From: Adineta ricciae
Lineage: Eukaryota; Rotifera; Eurotatoria; Adinetida; Adinetidae
NCBI GenBank assembly: GCA_905250025.1
Contig: CAJNOJ010000005.1
Location: forward strand, 636,999-700,998
Reading direction: 5' to 3'
DNA: 64,000 nt
Of this stretch, positions 1 through 13,979 are shown in pieces (the stretch's first letter is position 1; the number at the start of each line of letters is the position of its first letter). Position numbers and translations under genes: made by a program. The notes under the pieces are model-generated. The model saw nothing but the letters and a program-made list of their open reading frames with translations. It made no database searches and was not told where the DNA came from.

Positions 1-1490
1 CATTCTTCGTCGCTCATAACCATGTGAATTTTTTTTTCAAGTACGGTAGGAAATTTACAAGGAAAACGAGAAGAAGAAGAAGGAGAAGAAGTTAAGAAAC
101 ATCGACACTGATGACAAATGTTCATTGTTCAGCTATCCTTCCGTTATTGAAGGAAAAATGCGAGAAAGAACACGAGGAAGAGAATGACGAAAGAAAAAGA
201 AGAGCACAACGATTTATTATTATATTCTTGTCTATAGTGAATGATGTCACAATGATGATTACAATAACGGAAAACATGATACTAATGTCGACAAAAGAAA
301 AATCTCAGTGAAGACAGAAGAAAAACTGGAACTATAATAATATCTCAAGTGAAAGAGAGGAGAGAGAGAGAGAGAAAAGGCAAAATGAGCAATGCTCTTT
401 TTATAAGATACAAGGACAATTCTAACAGACATTTAATAACTAACTAAGTAACTAATCGTTTTCAATTGTTAATAGAGAGAAATACTTTCCAATCGTCGAT
501 GTTATATTCTATCCGTATAATTTGATTGTCTGTAGACGACATTATTATCGACATACGGTCACTTCGGATCGTTCTTATCTCAATGAATAGTTCTTTCACT
601 TCCGGCGTGCGTCATTTTGACAGAGTCGGTTTCGTTTGAACACAAGGTCAAGTCCGAATTAAGTATGGATATGTTGATCTTATAACGAAATGGAATCAAA
701 GAGTGAATGAGTGAAAACGACAACGTTAATTGGATTGTGAATAGGCTTATGCTTGTCGACATCTCATGGGACACATTGGTTACAATCTCCGAATAGCCTT
801 CAGGAGTGAGAGAAAGGAATAGACAACTAACAGAATGTTAGGGTTCAGATTTAATTGAAATCGACAGAGCACAATTAGTCTGCGAAGCGGAATGAATACT
901 ACTTCTCATCTATAACACACTGTATCGAAGTATATGAATGTTGAAGAAGCAAAAAACGAGCGCGACCAACCATATTGATTATCAAAAGAAGAATAGAGAA
1001 GATTTTGCGTGTCGCCCGTTGGCAGTACTCATTTATTCACTTGATTTGATTGCATCTGTCGTTCTTTCTATCTCTTTGGTTTAGATGTCTATATCATATA
1101 TTGATGCCGCATTTAACAGATGATCTATCGACGAAGACTATTATTCTAAGGAATGCAGACACTTCTCTTCCGACATCGATTCATCGAAGAGTTAAGTAGT
1201 GGATTCTTTCCTGACAGGCAGAAACAGATAGACCGACATATGTTTTAATATCATCAAGAAAACGAATCAAAAGAAAGAAGTAAACATCGGATAAACCTTG
1301 AGCGAACAATGATCTTATAAGAATAAGAAATGAACGTGTCTTCGAAGGAATAAAGTCAAATAGAAAGGTATCAAAAACAACGATGTAGCTTAAGGAAGAA
1401 ATCCGACATTTATATTATGTACATAAATAATTGTCAATGTTCCTTCTCCTCAAACTGTCACATCATTGTTGCTTCATTGCATTCTCTGAC

Positions 1491-1513
1491 ATTATGATTA
1501 TGATTATGATTAT
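1491..1513. repeat. ATTATG-type microsatellite
   Basis: Tandem copies of a six-base unit (TTATGA register) are directly visible. No function is suggested. Confidence 0.85.
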
Positions 1514-2464
1514 TAACATACATGGGACGATCGATCGGTCGATCGAACTGGGCCATTCGCTTTATTAATCATGTTAAAAGATCGATAAACAAAGATACTG
1601 GACCTTGTGGCAATTGTTTTTCACACAAAGAAACTTTCTTTCCATTGTCTTACCTTGCTTTATCTATGCGGGAAAAGGCGTACGAGATACGTGCGTTGAT
1701 GGATGGAATAGATCGAACAATGACCAAGGAAGAACGCGAGAGAAAGACAATATTGATGAAAGCTAGTGAAAATAATGATGAGTGAGGGTAATAATCACAC
1801 AAGCATCGTCGTCGTTATTTTTCTAAGAGATAGGAAGAAGACGAAGAGAATAATTGCGGTAATGGTACACAGGCGCGTCGTTGCCGATATCTGCGTTGAA
1901 TAACAGAAAAGTAGCGGCTATTTTTAATGTACCCAGCTAGCCAGTCAGACACCTCGTGTTCATCTATATTTGTATATGCGCATGCATTCGTTCTGTTCCA
2001 TTGACTGTTTGTTTTATTGCTAGATGCTTTTACTAGCCTCATTGCTACCGTCTTTTTTCTCGTCGTCGCCGTCGCCGTCGTCGTTTTTGTCGTTCTTCCT
2101 AATTTCTCATGGCACTGACAATAATGCTGAAGCAGAACGTACAAAAACTGAACTGTACATGACTCTCTTGTCGTGACACGCGTCCATTGTCCGAGCGTGT
2201 TCTAAAAAAAAGCGATGGAAAGAAAAAGAGGAAGAGAAAGAGAGGAAAAGACAGGCGATTTTTTTTGTCTTTTACTGTACTCAAATAAACTGGATGCGAA
2301 CAGATGGTTAACGATCTTTCTTCTCCCTTCTCAGATGAACAAAAAAAGAAGAAGAAAGCGAGACAGAATGAAACAAACGGACATTGAAGAGTGCTCACTG
2401 GTCAGTATAGTAGTCAATGTCGCCATTGTATTGACAAGTCAACTCTCGAGTGATTGTCAACAAC

Positions 2465-2479
2465 GAGAGAGAGAGAGAG
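2465..2479. repeat. GA dinucleotide repeat
   Basis: A short uninterrupted GA run inside a purine-rich stretch. Confidence 0.8.
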
Positions 2480-4119
2480 GCATCACTGAATGACTGATAT
2501 ATGAGAAAAGAAATATGAAAGATAAAACCATCCTATTACAAAGACAGAATCGAATCAAAATTAGATTGATCAAACTATAATATAGGACGAAGAAAGTCTG
2601 TCATATTAGATTGAATCATTACGTCAGATGATGTAGAAATGTATGGTAAATGAACGAATGGAATGAAGAGAAATGAGAACATGTGAGAATAACTTCATTC
2701 ATTCTCCCAAGAGTATGAACAATCAGTATCTATACATCAATGATTCTAACAAGGACAACAAGATCTATTTACGTTTTTCTCTCCAGGGTGAACATGTACG
2801 AGAAATTATCTGGCGATTTCTAACTGGATTTCTTTGGAAATATTAACAACTAGAAAAGAGCAATTGCTTAGTTACATGATGATGATGACATGTACGAGAT
2901 AATCGAACCAATCGTCCGTTTGTTCATTGAGCAGAAGAGAAGAAAGCTGATGTCAGATTTTTTTCAAATCAATTATATAATAGATTAGAAGATAAAACAC
3001 ATATGAAAGAAATGTGATGGACTGATTACTCTCTATCCATGAGAAATATCTTTGATTCGTTATGTGTACAGGCGACTCAGAAGTTTGAATTGAACTGATA
3101 CCTCACCCTTAAGTTATTTCTGGAGAGTAATCTGAGATGAAGGTGTCGTGCTATCTGTGTAAGATTATTCATTTCCTCGACGAAGTTTTTTTGGTTAAAG
3201 AGCACCTTGATATGCCGAAAAAGTGTCCTAAACTATACATTGAATGCTGGAATTCTCTAAAATCGATAACATATTTAATTTTCACCAGGCATGGAAAGCA
3301 TACTTAACGGATTTCTTTCTTTTTCAAACATGAATAGAACATTAGATATGTAACTTAGACGTTGAATAAATTCAACGTTAATTTGCCTAATTTTTTCTGT
3401 TGCAATGGAATTCACAACGAGTTCTATTTCAAACGAGAAGAAAGTATCGAGTAACGAGAAGAGTGCAACACGCCACACACACTTGACTTGTGTCAGAATT
3501 TATATGAGCGAAATCATACAATGTTGAAAGTACCGCTCGTCGATTAAATAGCATGATTATTCGTATTTTCCTGTTTTTGAATAGATTTTCATTCGAGAAT
3601 GTATTTAGTCCAAAGGTGCTACATGATCTAATACACCCGTGGCATATTTATGTATCGAGTGACAAGATTTGTGAAGTTCTTTGATTAAATTACCAAATTC
3701 ACACTCATGATGTTGCTCGGAACACTCCAGTAGCTAGAGTTTTCTGATGGACAAATAGATACAACTTGATTCATATCAGTTTTCACGAACTAGTTGTCAT
3801 ATTTATCTACTATACTGAATAAATAGGACACTGATGTTATACATAACGGTTCATCTGTCTTCAGCAACCCCGAAGGAATTACAAATATGGTTTTCATTTC
3901 TTAAGCAATCTGAAGTTGTAGTCAATAGTCCTTTGACTTCTTCTTCATTGAACCACCTGATGTAACAGGTTTCGTACGACAAGCAGATGAATATCGAATC
4001 GAGACAATCAATCGTGTAAAACAAGAATATTAATTTATCAAAAAAAAAAAATCAAATCAAGGCAATGGAATCATTGGAATATGTTGTAAAAAATTACAAA
4101 AAAATGTATGCGATAATCA

Positions 4120-7100
4120 CTAACATAGTAACTCAATATTGCCATTTTCTGTGCCGAAGAGTAAAAGACGATTTTCAGGAAATAAAGCCATTGATGAAAC
4201 TGTGCCTTTGACATTTTCGGATTGAAGTCGCGTTATTTGACAATCCATCTGTTAACAGAGAAAGGAAGACATCAAAAGAACAGATAATGAATAATTACCT
4301 GTGCTCCGCCTTTCATATTGGAATAAATACACAATTTATTCGTCTGTGTAGCAACGATCACTTCCCCACTGCGAGTTGTTAAGACGAATGGAGCTGGATC
4401 GACATGCGCTATAGAATATAAGAATAGTTGCTTTTATCCGAAAAAGATCATAGATTACATTTGAGTGATGTTGGAGTTGCTTGAACTGACTCTTTTGTAT
4501 TCCAGAGAAATATGGAACCATCACCTGAACTGGTAAAAAATCGATTACGGCTATAGAAGTTTGTCTACAGAATGAGAAATGAGTAATATATTTGAGAACT
4601 TGGCGACATTACCTTTAAAACTTCGCCTTCTGGTACTTTTAATGTTCTTAAGATGCTACCGGAACGCACATCAAATACTGATACTGTACCCGTAGAAAAT
4701 CCAATGATAGCAGACGTGGCATTCGGGCTTATTGCTAGTGTCTTCACTTGACCTAGTGCATATGTATTCGTAGATATGTTGAAGCAAACCGAGACATACT
4801 TACCGCCCGTAGCTAAGGTAGTTTTCCATTCATAAGCAAGTGCTTTTGTTCGAACATCGAGGAATCTATACAGAATCCGAATAGTTTAGGAAAAGAGATT
4901 GATGTGTTTTGTTTCAACATCTCCTCCACTATCTATGAACATTATCCAACCCTTTATTAGCTATTTGTCATGACCTATCCTACATGATAACTAATATTTC
5001 GTAATCAAATCTGTGTCTGAAAAATTGATGTCTGGTCCTTTTTTTTTAAGGTAAACAATGTGTAATAATCAAGACAGTCGAAGCCATCTGTTTTTGAGTA
5101 GTCTCAAACTTCCAATTCTCGATCACAATTCTGTTATTTGTCATACAATATACAATAGACTACAGATTCAATGAAGGTCAATCAGTTTGCACTTGCTTGA
5201 TTATTTATGTATGACGTGCTATTTTACATACCTGACAATACCGTCACTCGTAGCTGCCAGAATGTTTGTACTTGGCGCTGGCATGGTCGCCATGGCTGTG
5301 AAAGCTAATGTTTCTTTTGGTTGCGAATAACGACAAACAACTTGACCACGAAATGGATCTAATACCTATAGACAAAAATCTGTAGATAGAAGAAATAATC
5401 TATGAGAAATGATCTACATGAACTGAACCATCACATGTTGCTGCTAGTCGAAGACTTTCTAAGAAAGAAATAGCGAAAATGGATTTTCGATGTCCAGTAT
5501 ACGACCATCGACTTTCGACTCTAATACAAAGAAAACGAATGTCGTTCATGTGAAAGATTTCCTAACAAACTTTGTTGCATTATCATTTTGGTTTTCGACT
5601 TTCCAAACTAAAACTTTCTGATCTCGACCTCCACTTATGAATGTTGATTCATCATCCAATACGCATAAACTTCGAACTGCATTGTTATGACCTATAGGAA
5701 ACGAACATGAGCTTGTTGCATAGAAATAAGTTCCGTTTCTTCTAACCAGAAAATGATTGTAGATGTATTTGTTTGAAACTCAACATTGCATTTTCACTTC
5801 GACCCACTTCATACTCCCAATAGGAAAGCCAATTTTTGCGTAGAAATCGACTTTCATCTGAAAGTTGACTAAATAATCAAGGAATACATATCAACAAACT
5901 ATTTCAACTGGAAAAAGACAAATTTCTTACCATAAAATGTCCTTATCACGAATCGAAGTCAGTATATCATTCGCTGAAACTGTATTATTTTGGGATAACA
6001 CTACAAGAACTCAATCGAAATATGATTGGTTTCGTTCGAAGATTAACAATTACCATCTGGTTTCGATGTTAATTCTGCAATCCAAGCATAGATCGTATCA
6101 TTTCTCGTTACCAATGAATTCATATGTTGACTATATGAAAACTAAGTTAGAACAGAAGGTATCTTCATCGAACGAACTCCTTACTCTCCGCATAAACGAC
6201 AGAATTGTACAAAGGCTGTGCATGCTAATTCACCAGTAAACGTCGCGTCTATTTCTTGTTGAATAGCTTCGCGAGTATGCATATTCAAAGGTGATAAACT
6301 ATCGTCTGAAACAAAACATTTGGTTAGTCACATACAGTTTATTCAGTTCATATACCAACCTTCGGCATATGGTGTTGATAGTAAACTGTGACTGATACTT
6401 CGTGGTGTTCTTTCGGTTAAACTTCGCGGCTTCACAGGTGATCCAATTTTGTATGAATTAGTCAGACTATCAATTGTTATACGACAGTATTCATCACCAT
6501 CAGTGCTATTCACATGGCTACTGGGACCATACGGAGATACTGGTGAGTTCGCACGATGTACTGAGAAACCTGAAACGAGATATTCCACGGATTGAAATGA
6601 TTGCTTCTTTCCTTTAGAATTATACTGCTGAACGAAGTATTTCGAGATCGATTGTTATCATCAGATGGTTCGCTGGTCGACTGAAAACACGCGAAGAATG
6701 CTCGAATCGAATCATTCATATACAAACGTGTCCCTTCGTAACCCAACCGAAGACAAAGCAAGAATAGAATATCCAGTACTACAATAATCGATTAACATTC
6801 GAAGGCATTTTCTTTTCTGGTTATCCACGATAACATACTTCGATAGGCACATATTGAACGAGCTCGTTCGAATGATGGAAAATGGACCGTATTCGATGAA
6901 AGTAATGTAAGACATGGGTGAAGAACGTGAGTTTTAATCGGATCCTATACGACGGAAAAATACAAGATAATACATAAAGATCGAACAATGATAGGAACTT
7001 ACTGCTAAATGTCCCATTAAAGTGCTGTCACTCATGTATGGAAGAATACATTTTAAAAGAACCATACAACTAAGTAATCCCGATTCCGATCGAATGGTCA

Positions 7101-10100
7101 ATCGATGATTGGCTGCTCGAATCTAAATTCATATATTATACTCCTCAAACATTCATTTGGATATCAAAGTTATCAACGAACTGCTTCAATTAGATGTGGA
7201 AGATAGAAAAGCAGAATGATTTGTTCGCCATAGTTTTGAATAAGTGATAAAAGACAATCGATGATTTTCTTTGCATTCAAATCTCCACGCACGGAACGAA
7301 TACTTTTGAACGGATTCTTCTCCGATGATAACAATTGCAATTGTTCATCATCGACATAACATAACGCCAACATGCGAAGTAAATGTCGACCAAAGTATTT
7401 ACATCCAAGCACAGGACCTAATTTCAACTGTAAGTATATAATACTTTCAGCAGCAGAGTCAGATAATATATTCAAAGTTTGCTGTTCATCATTTGACTAG
7501 AAGAAAACTTAAAATGAAATGTAAAATGTGTTCGTTTCACTTACATCAAGGAAAGTTGTATCATAATCGGATGGATTTGGTGTATCTGATTGCTCATTAC
7601 CGGTCTCGTCTGTTTCGTTAATTACATCATTTGTATTCGTATTGTTTTCGTCGTCGATATCCGTTTTAAGACTGATTTCATCCTTAAAACTTGAACAAGC
7701 TTCAATGAGTAACAGCGGAAACGATTGCAGAAATTTAACTAAACCAAAGCGTGCAATCAATTGAATGATGAATCGACGTGTAAAGCAACGCCAATGATAG
7801 ATCGTCGTTCGCTCCGGATTCAAAGTTGACTGAATTAATGTTAATAGATGTCGACGAGTGTCCTCGGGACCGAGAACAACGGCTAAAGGATTGAATAGAA
7901 AATAAATACAACGAACTCCATAGATCGGATGACGAAATGCATCGAGAACGTAAGGCATTAACAAATCATGAGCTTGTTGAGTGTGTAGTGAGATGAGTAA
8001 TGACGGAACTTGAGCTAATAAGAGTTGAAATTTTCGATCATGGAGTAACTTTTGTTCGATAGAATTTGTTGTAAGGAGAAGCTGTTGATCGTATTGTTCA
8101 AGTTGATGAATGAATCGATATAGTTCTTCGAAATAGTACGGAAATGGAAGAGTGCTAAAGAAACAGATTGATTGTTAGAAATTATCCAACGAAATTCCTC
8201 TCTTACGTTGTCCAACGATTCAGAAAAAACATCGCATTAATCGCACAATGCGATATTTGTTGAGGAAGATTACTTCCACTATCATTAGTTAAATCTAATA
8301 GTAACAAATTCAAACAAGCACGAAATGGTCTAGAATAACAAAATCGATAATACGTATAAATTTTATTTCGAGTTTTACACAGGTATAAGATGCCAGTTGT
8401 TGTTTAATAATTGTTTTGCAGCTGTCAAACGTTGAGGACCATTGCAATTGGCTGATACGTAATGCTGTTTACTAAGTAAAATCAATTCTAATATACAGAC
8501 ACCAAAATACTGTAAATCACGTTGACACGCATTGAGAAATGCAGATTTAAACTTTGCTGCCTAAATATTCAATAAATATACGAACGAATTCAAAAGATTT
8601 TCAGCCAGTTACTCGATGATTAACACTTGGAGTTGGTAATCGGCTAAATGATATCGAAGTTAGCATAAGCAGTTGTTCAATAGCATCCAAATGTGAAAAT
8701 GTTTCGTTTAATTCGTTAGCTAAGGGGATCGATTCACTTAATCGACTACTGCTTCCGCTGGATTGTGTTCTACTCGAATCGATTCTTTAAAGAGCAAATG
8801 AAATTTTTCAGACAAATCAAACCTTAATTTTTTGGTTTGTTCCTCATCGAGTATTGTCGGATGACGCGTGGATGATGACGAAGGAGGATTATCAGTCATT
8901 TGACGAGTCGATGAAAGAAAACGTGGCGGGTCTGAATGAATAGAGCGATAGTTTAGAAAAAGTGTTCGCTTCGAATTGAGAAGATTTTGTTACGAGGCTT
9001 GAGAAATAGTTGAACAATTCCACCGCTACGTAAATCTTCGTGATGGTCAACCAATGGTAAACAAACATTTTTTGCTCCAACTGCACTTTCACCAGTTAAC
9101 TAGAACGAATTATGAGAAGACGAAAGTGCTGAGAAAACTCAACGAACTTTGTGACCAAAGATTAAATCGATCCACAGGTGAAGATTTTCTGATATTTCAC
9201 GACTTTCTAATAATTGCCGGTGTTTTTCAACAAATTCCTCTATATAGAAGAAACGTATGAATTGAATAAATTCTTCTCCTGTGAAGAAATACTTACCTGG
9301 ACTTGAACACCAGTCAGGCACCAGTAAATCCGGCAAATCTTCATGAATTGATTGAAACAACGAAGGATCATAGAAGAATTCCGGTATACATTCTTCAGGG
9401 GTCCAAAAATACAATCGTCCAATAGATGATGGATATTCATTCGGTACCCAAATCGAACGAACATTCTTAAAGCAACAAAAAAAAAATACTCACTTGCAGA
9501 CAAAAACACAGAACTTGTCATATCTTACTTCACATAAAACACGTTTTTCTGTTCGCCGTGATTTGTAAACATAATATGTAATAGATGAAAGGTGTTCACT
9601 TAAATGATGTGGTACAATATTTGTTGCGGTTGATATTGATGTTGAATAATAATTATAAGTTAGATCTAGTTGGGCGTCACCTTAATACAAAAAAAAGAAC
9701 AATGGAACATATGAAGAAAACAGGCAAATTTTGCAACCTTTATTCAATCGGTATTTGGATTGTGATAAATCTCGAAGATTACATGTTGCACTCGTAAAAT
9801 CGTTGATCCAAGGAAATATTAGATGGTGATTAGGATCATGAAATTTTCTTCCTGCTAGTGCATTCAATATCAGTAGATAATCAAAATTCGATACATGACC
9901 AAGTTGCCATTGTTTGACCAACTCAACAATATCAATATGTGTCCGACAATAAGTTTCATAACGATGTTCGACATGATAAACAGGTGAATGGGATATCGCA
10001 CTTGCTGTTGTTGATGGAGATACAGTTGTAGTCGTGCATGTTGTTACTACTGACGGTTCGTCATGATGACCAGATGCATGCGGTTTTTGTTTCGAGGTTG

Positions 10101-10925
10101 ATGGATGTGACATGCTATTCGTTCGTGATGTCGGCTTTGATGATGGATAGCCATGATAATCTTCTTCGAGATGATTTGTACCACCCCCAGAAGCGAAATC
10201 AATCGTTGCTAAACAAGAGTGAAAACGAGGTTTTAACTGTATCCAATAGCGTTCGTTAATATGAATATCTGTTAATTGAATGGGACCACAACTGAGACCA
10301 CATTGATGTATAAACGAGATAGTTTTAAGTAATTGGTATGTGATAAACAAAAGACGTAAATGGCAACCGTCAATAGCATACGAAGAGTAAGTCGAAAGAT
10401 CTCGAAGTGTATGCGACCACGATTCATAAGTTAACAACAGAGTCTGTTGATTCAAAGTATAATTTTCTATAGAAATAGAATGTGAACACAAACAAACGAT
10501 GATCTTTTTGCGCGACATACTCAGAGGAAATAAGTTCGCTATTTGTGATAAGTATACATTCGTATTTGGTTGATCAACATTGTATAGAAGTTCAATAGCT
10601 GCTAATAAGGCATCCGCATGAGACTAAAGGACAAGAAATTGAAATATATTTCTTTACTGAATGAATCGAATACGAACGCATTTTATTATTGTATCCGTTT
10701 CATTTTGAAAGAGTGGAAGATATAAATTTCTGTAAATATGTCGTTCATACCACTGTAAAATTGTCCGTAAAGACGCATTTTCGCTCAATTGTTCCTCAGC
10801 GATATCATCCGCAAGTTTACTAGAAGTACAAATCACATGACAATCAAATAGTCTTTCATTCCTATCATTGCTTACATGAGAAACGGTCCATCTTGAAGAG
10901 AAATTCTCTCCGTGACATTCGACAT
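4120..10925 (-). CDS. WDR81: WDR81-like BEACH and WD40 repeat protein
   Basis: Multi-exon gene with short introns. The start ATG at 10925 opens [10 protein letters not shown], and the splice at about 10876 keeps the frame into [10 protein letters not shown]. Encoded around 9.1-10.0 kb is a BEACH domain, with [20 protein letters not shown] and then [10 protein letters not shown] and [20 protein letters not shown]; these are close to WDR81, whose BEACH domain follows an N-terminal region. The middle (7.1-8.2 kb) holds helical segments such as [13 protein letters not shown] that match the WDR81 central region. The end (4.1-5.9 kb) is a run of WD40 repeats, finishing [12 protein letters not shown]. 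In animals WDR81 works with WDR91 on endosomes, restraining class III PI3-kinase during endosome maturation and supporting aggregate clearance. Coding length is roughly that of the mammalian protein. Individual exon borders in the middle were not all resolved. Confidence 0.88.
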
Positions 10926-11074
10926 TCAGTTATTTAATTCTACGTTGAGAAACAGAAAAAGAAGTTAGAAAATATCTCGAAAAAGAATATCTGATTGAAT
11001 ATTTATTGATCTGGTTTAATTGAATACAAAAAAGAAAGGGGGAAACGAATTCACAAGAGATTGAGTACACAAAG

Positions 11075-13385
11075 TTAGTCACTGGGATCCCACATATTTC
11101 CATGAGAATCCGGTTGATTTTTGTAGGCGATATCAACTACCCATGGTTTGTCTAAACAAAAAATAGAATGTTGAGTGTCTGGAAACAATCTGATCAAACA
11201 TACCTGTTGATTGATACTTCACAGGGGGTAAATCGTAAGGAATAGGAAATGCTGGTGAGTCTGATACAGAAAATACTGATTGCGAAAATTGTTTGGGTAT
11301 GAATAAAACACCGATTTCATATCTAGGAAGTTGTAATTAATAAAAATTTTCTTTTTTTCCCCGAGAAAACTACTTACGATCGAATCATCAATTGTGTGTT
11401 ATTCTTCTCTAACACACCCCACGCTAAATGAGATTAATTTTTCAAATTAATCTGCTGATTTAAGTGAGAAAATGCAGACCAGCTTTCGATAGATTTGCGC
11501 TTGTAACTAAAAACCATAGAAGTTGTTTGTATTGGTCATTTGTAGCTCGTAAATATGTTTTGATATGTGGAGAAGCTCGACTACGTTGACGATGATCCGC
11601 TTTCCATTGACTAAAGATATCCTATAACAAGATTTCTTCGCAAAACACGGACTCACTGGAAAAAATTGACCAGCCAGCCTTGTTTCATTGCATTTTGTAT
11701 ATTCTAATCAGAAGATAAATTTTTCGATGTGGATGAAACACGAGTAACTTACATAAGGCAAACTTCCACCAGCCATGTAACCTTCGAGTGACGTACGAAC
11801 ATTTTCAACCGATGGATAGATCAATTTCAATTCAGGAGATTCTAAAGCCGATGAATTGAGCTGTTTGAGTGAAGTGAGAAATTCTTTTGTTAGCCAAGAA
11901 TTGGCAGTTGCGCCCAATGATCCGATACTGGAAAACTTCAATAAATAAACATAACTTTTTCTCATGTCGAAAATCAGATAAAACAGACTTGTCCAACAAT
12001 TGGTGCTGATGAATACTGAGCGTCGTTTTCTAGACCAATATATGTTTTCAAAGTCTAAAGAAATCATGATGAATGCTGGTGTTTACTTTCAAAATCAATG
12101 ATTTATACCTGTCGGAGTTTTAAATGACCAAATTTATTCATATCGGGACCAGTATGACGACCAGGTATAGAACCAATCAGATGTACACTGATGAAATATT
12201 GCTTCTATTTCTATTCGATGATATGTTTTGTTTGACTTACTTAATATTACTAAAATCGTGTTCTGTGATGGTTTTTAACCAAAATTGCAATTGCTTAGCA
12301 CGATATCGTTCGACATATTGAATTAGATCCTTCTTAAAATTTGTTTTGGATTCTTCTGTAGTACCATTTAGCTTCGGACAAATAGGACTTATCCAAATGC
12401 TACATGAAAAATAGCGTATGATCACTTATTGACATGATTTTCACGAATTACCCCTGAGTTTTTTGTTTCCAATCTTGTTCAATAAGATTTGCTGTATGAA
12501 TAACAATGCGTAGGCCAGTTTCATACAATAAAAACATCATCTTCGTATGATGTGTTCCATATGGTATATCGAGACGAGCTGGACACAATTCAATTTGTGG
12601 ATATGGCGACGATTGAAGTTTCAACGAATGATTATCATGTCTGGAATCACCATAAACAATCAATAATGGTTTAAGTCTGGAATAGTACAAAATATTTAAC
12701 TAAAAAAAATCAAGAACAGGCAAATTTTTACCGAAATTCCGATGGATATTGTTCGAGAATGAATTCAATATCGAACATGTAATTAAATTGTGCCGAACGT
12801 ACAAGTTGTCCATGTTGTGTGGAAAGAATTTCTATCAAAAAAGAAAGAAACTTAACCTTACACGAAGAGATCTCCGGGAATTGTGGTTTACCTTTGAAAC
12901 TCATCGCATTCGATTGATTGTGTATGTGCGAGATACCATGAACCGTCGTGAGAAAAAAGCGAAAAGGTTCACTTTGTTCAAGTTTTTCAATAGGAGACAA
13001 ATGTTTATTGGTCGACGGTTTTTCACGAGCGGCTAAAATATAAACCGAGCGATAAGAACAAGGATCTCAAGTATAAATGAATGTTTTTAGATGTGTTAAG
13101 TGTGTCATAAAACGAGCGCACGATTCTCGAAAAAAAAGCCAAGGTAGCAAAAAACAATTTACGGGGATGATCGTATTCAGCTGTATGTAATGGGTTCTTT
13201 TGTCGATAGCATGCTTCACCGTATTCACAAAGTTTTTTGACTGGACTATTTTCATTAAGGAAAGTTGGAGTTGGTTCTTTACTTGTCGTGGACGATGATG
13301 ATGACGTAACGTCATCTTTTTTACGCTTTTTTGTTTCACTATCATCAGTCAAAACTGTAGACGATGTTCGTTTATTCGTCGTCAT
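11075..13385 (-). CDS. TDP1: Tyrosyl-DNA phosphodiesterase 1 with N-terminal PBZ zinc finger
   Basis: Removes topoisomerase I peptides and other adducts from DNA 3' ends in the nucleus. Both catalytic HKN motifs are visible: the first within [20 protein letters not shown] followed by [10 protein letters not shown], the second as [14 protein letters not shown] followed by [12 protein letters not shown]. The C terminus ([10 protein letters not shown], then HGNMWDPSD) matches the family end. The start MTTNKRTSS at 13385 sits just after a probable splice acceptor, so a 5' UTR intron is likely. Residues about 45-70 form a PBZ-type (APLF-like) C2H2 finger: [20 protein letters not shown] followed by HP. 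Vertebrate TDP1 lacks this finger. PBZ fingers bind poly(ADP-ribose) in APLF and CHFR, so the fusion could recruit the enzyme to PARylated breaks (inference). A basic, serine-rich nuclear-type stretch precedes the finger. Confidence 0.93.
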
Positions 13386-13475
13386 TGTCAAAATCTGAAA
13401 ATTCGTCAGTTTCATGATCAAACAACAAAGCAAACGAATTACACGATATCAACCAAAGGAAGAGTATTTTATCAA

Positions 13476-13894
13476 TTATTGTAAATAAGATAACAATAAA
13501 AATGATCGTATTGAAAAAGTAAATTTCTTTGTTATGAAACTTAATTCATAGTGCGAATGATCATTTGCCGACCAAATTTGTTGTAAATACCAGAATGTCG
13601 TGCCAATATATACAACTAACAACATACTGACAAATAAATGGTAGACTATCAGAATGAGAATTTTCGCAAAAGATATCTTCGACGTTTTTTCATGATGATT
13701 TTTCTAAATACGAAAGAAAGACTTGTTATGATCGAGAAAGAACTCTGCTTTACTTGTTCGAGGTCCATGAGATTCTGATGTTGTTCGGGCAATTTCAACA
13801 ATTTATCGACGCTTGTTTGCACAAACACTTCTACCAAGGAACATTCATTTTGAATTGGTAAACAAAAGCACACGCATTTTTCTTCCAGTGACAA
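13476..13894 (-). CDS. Small single-pass membrane protein, 5' end unresolved
   Basis: Not recognised. The first visible exon carries a Cys-rich stretch (EEKCVCFCLPIQNEC) and an acidic helical stretch ending NLMDLEQ. A GTAAAG...TTTAG intron then joins it to an exon with one hydrophobic segment (ILILIVYHLFVSMLLVVYIG) and a C terminus ending LLLSYLQ. No ATG exists at 13894; the frame stays open upstream through a KRKREKERED stretch and could splice to a further exon near 13.99-14.08 kb. The stop lies only 90 bp from the TDP1 start, on the same strand. Function unknown; the gene is inferred from splice signals and the membrane segment only. Confidence 0.4.
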
Positions 13895-13979
13895 TCTCTC
13901 GTCTTCTCGTTCTTTCTCTCGTTTTCTCTTATATAAAATACCCTGATTTATTTTCTCTAGTACGTATAATAGAAGTAAA

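Larger units (their letters stand above)
1..4119. other. Intergenic, no recognised gene
   Basis: I see no convincing coding region here. The open frames are short, biased in composition and match nothing I recognise. The stretch holds purine-rich runs, an ATTATG-type microsatellite near 1491-1513, four copies of GATCG within 1528-1547, a CGT/CGC trinucleotide run near 2059-2090 and a GA repeat near 2465-2479. It lies beyond the 3' end of the WDR81 gene and could hold 3' UTR or regulatory sequence. Confidence 0.6.

Noticed and set aside
1528-1547. GATCG-rich palindromic cluster
   Set aside because: Considered as a regulatory site; too short and simple, with no gene nearby to assign it to.
1522-1785. 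87-codon plus-strand frame
   Set aside because: No splice support, no family resemblance and a composition like surrounding non-coding DNA.
2099-2398. Minus-strand frame rich in Phe and Ser
   Set aside because: Translation of pyrimidine-rich DNA; a matching low-quality frame exists on the other strand.
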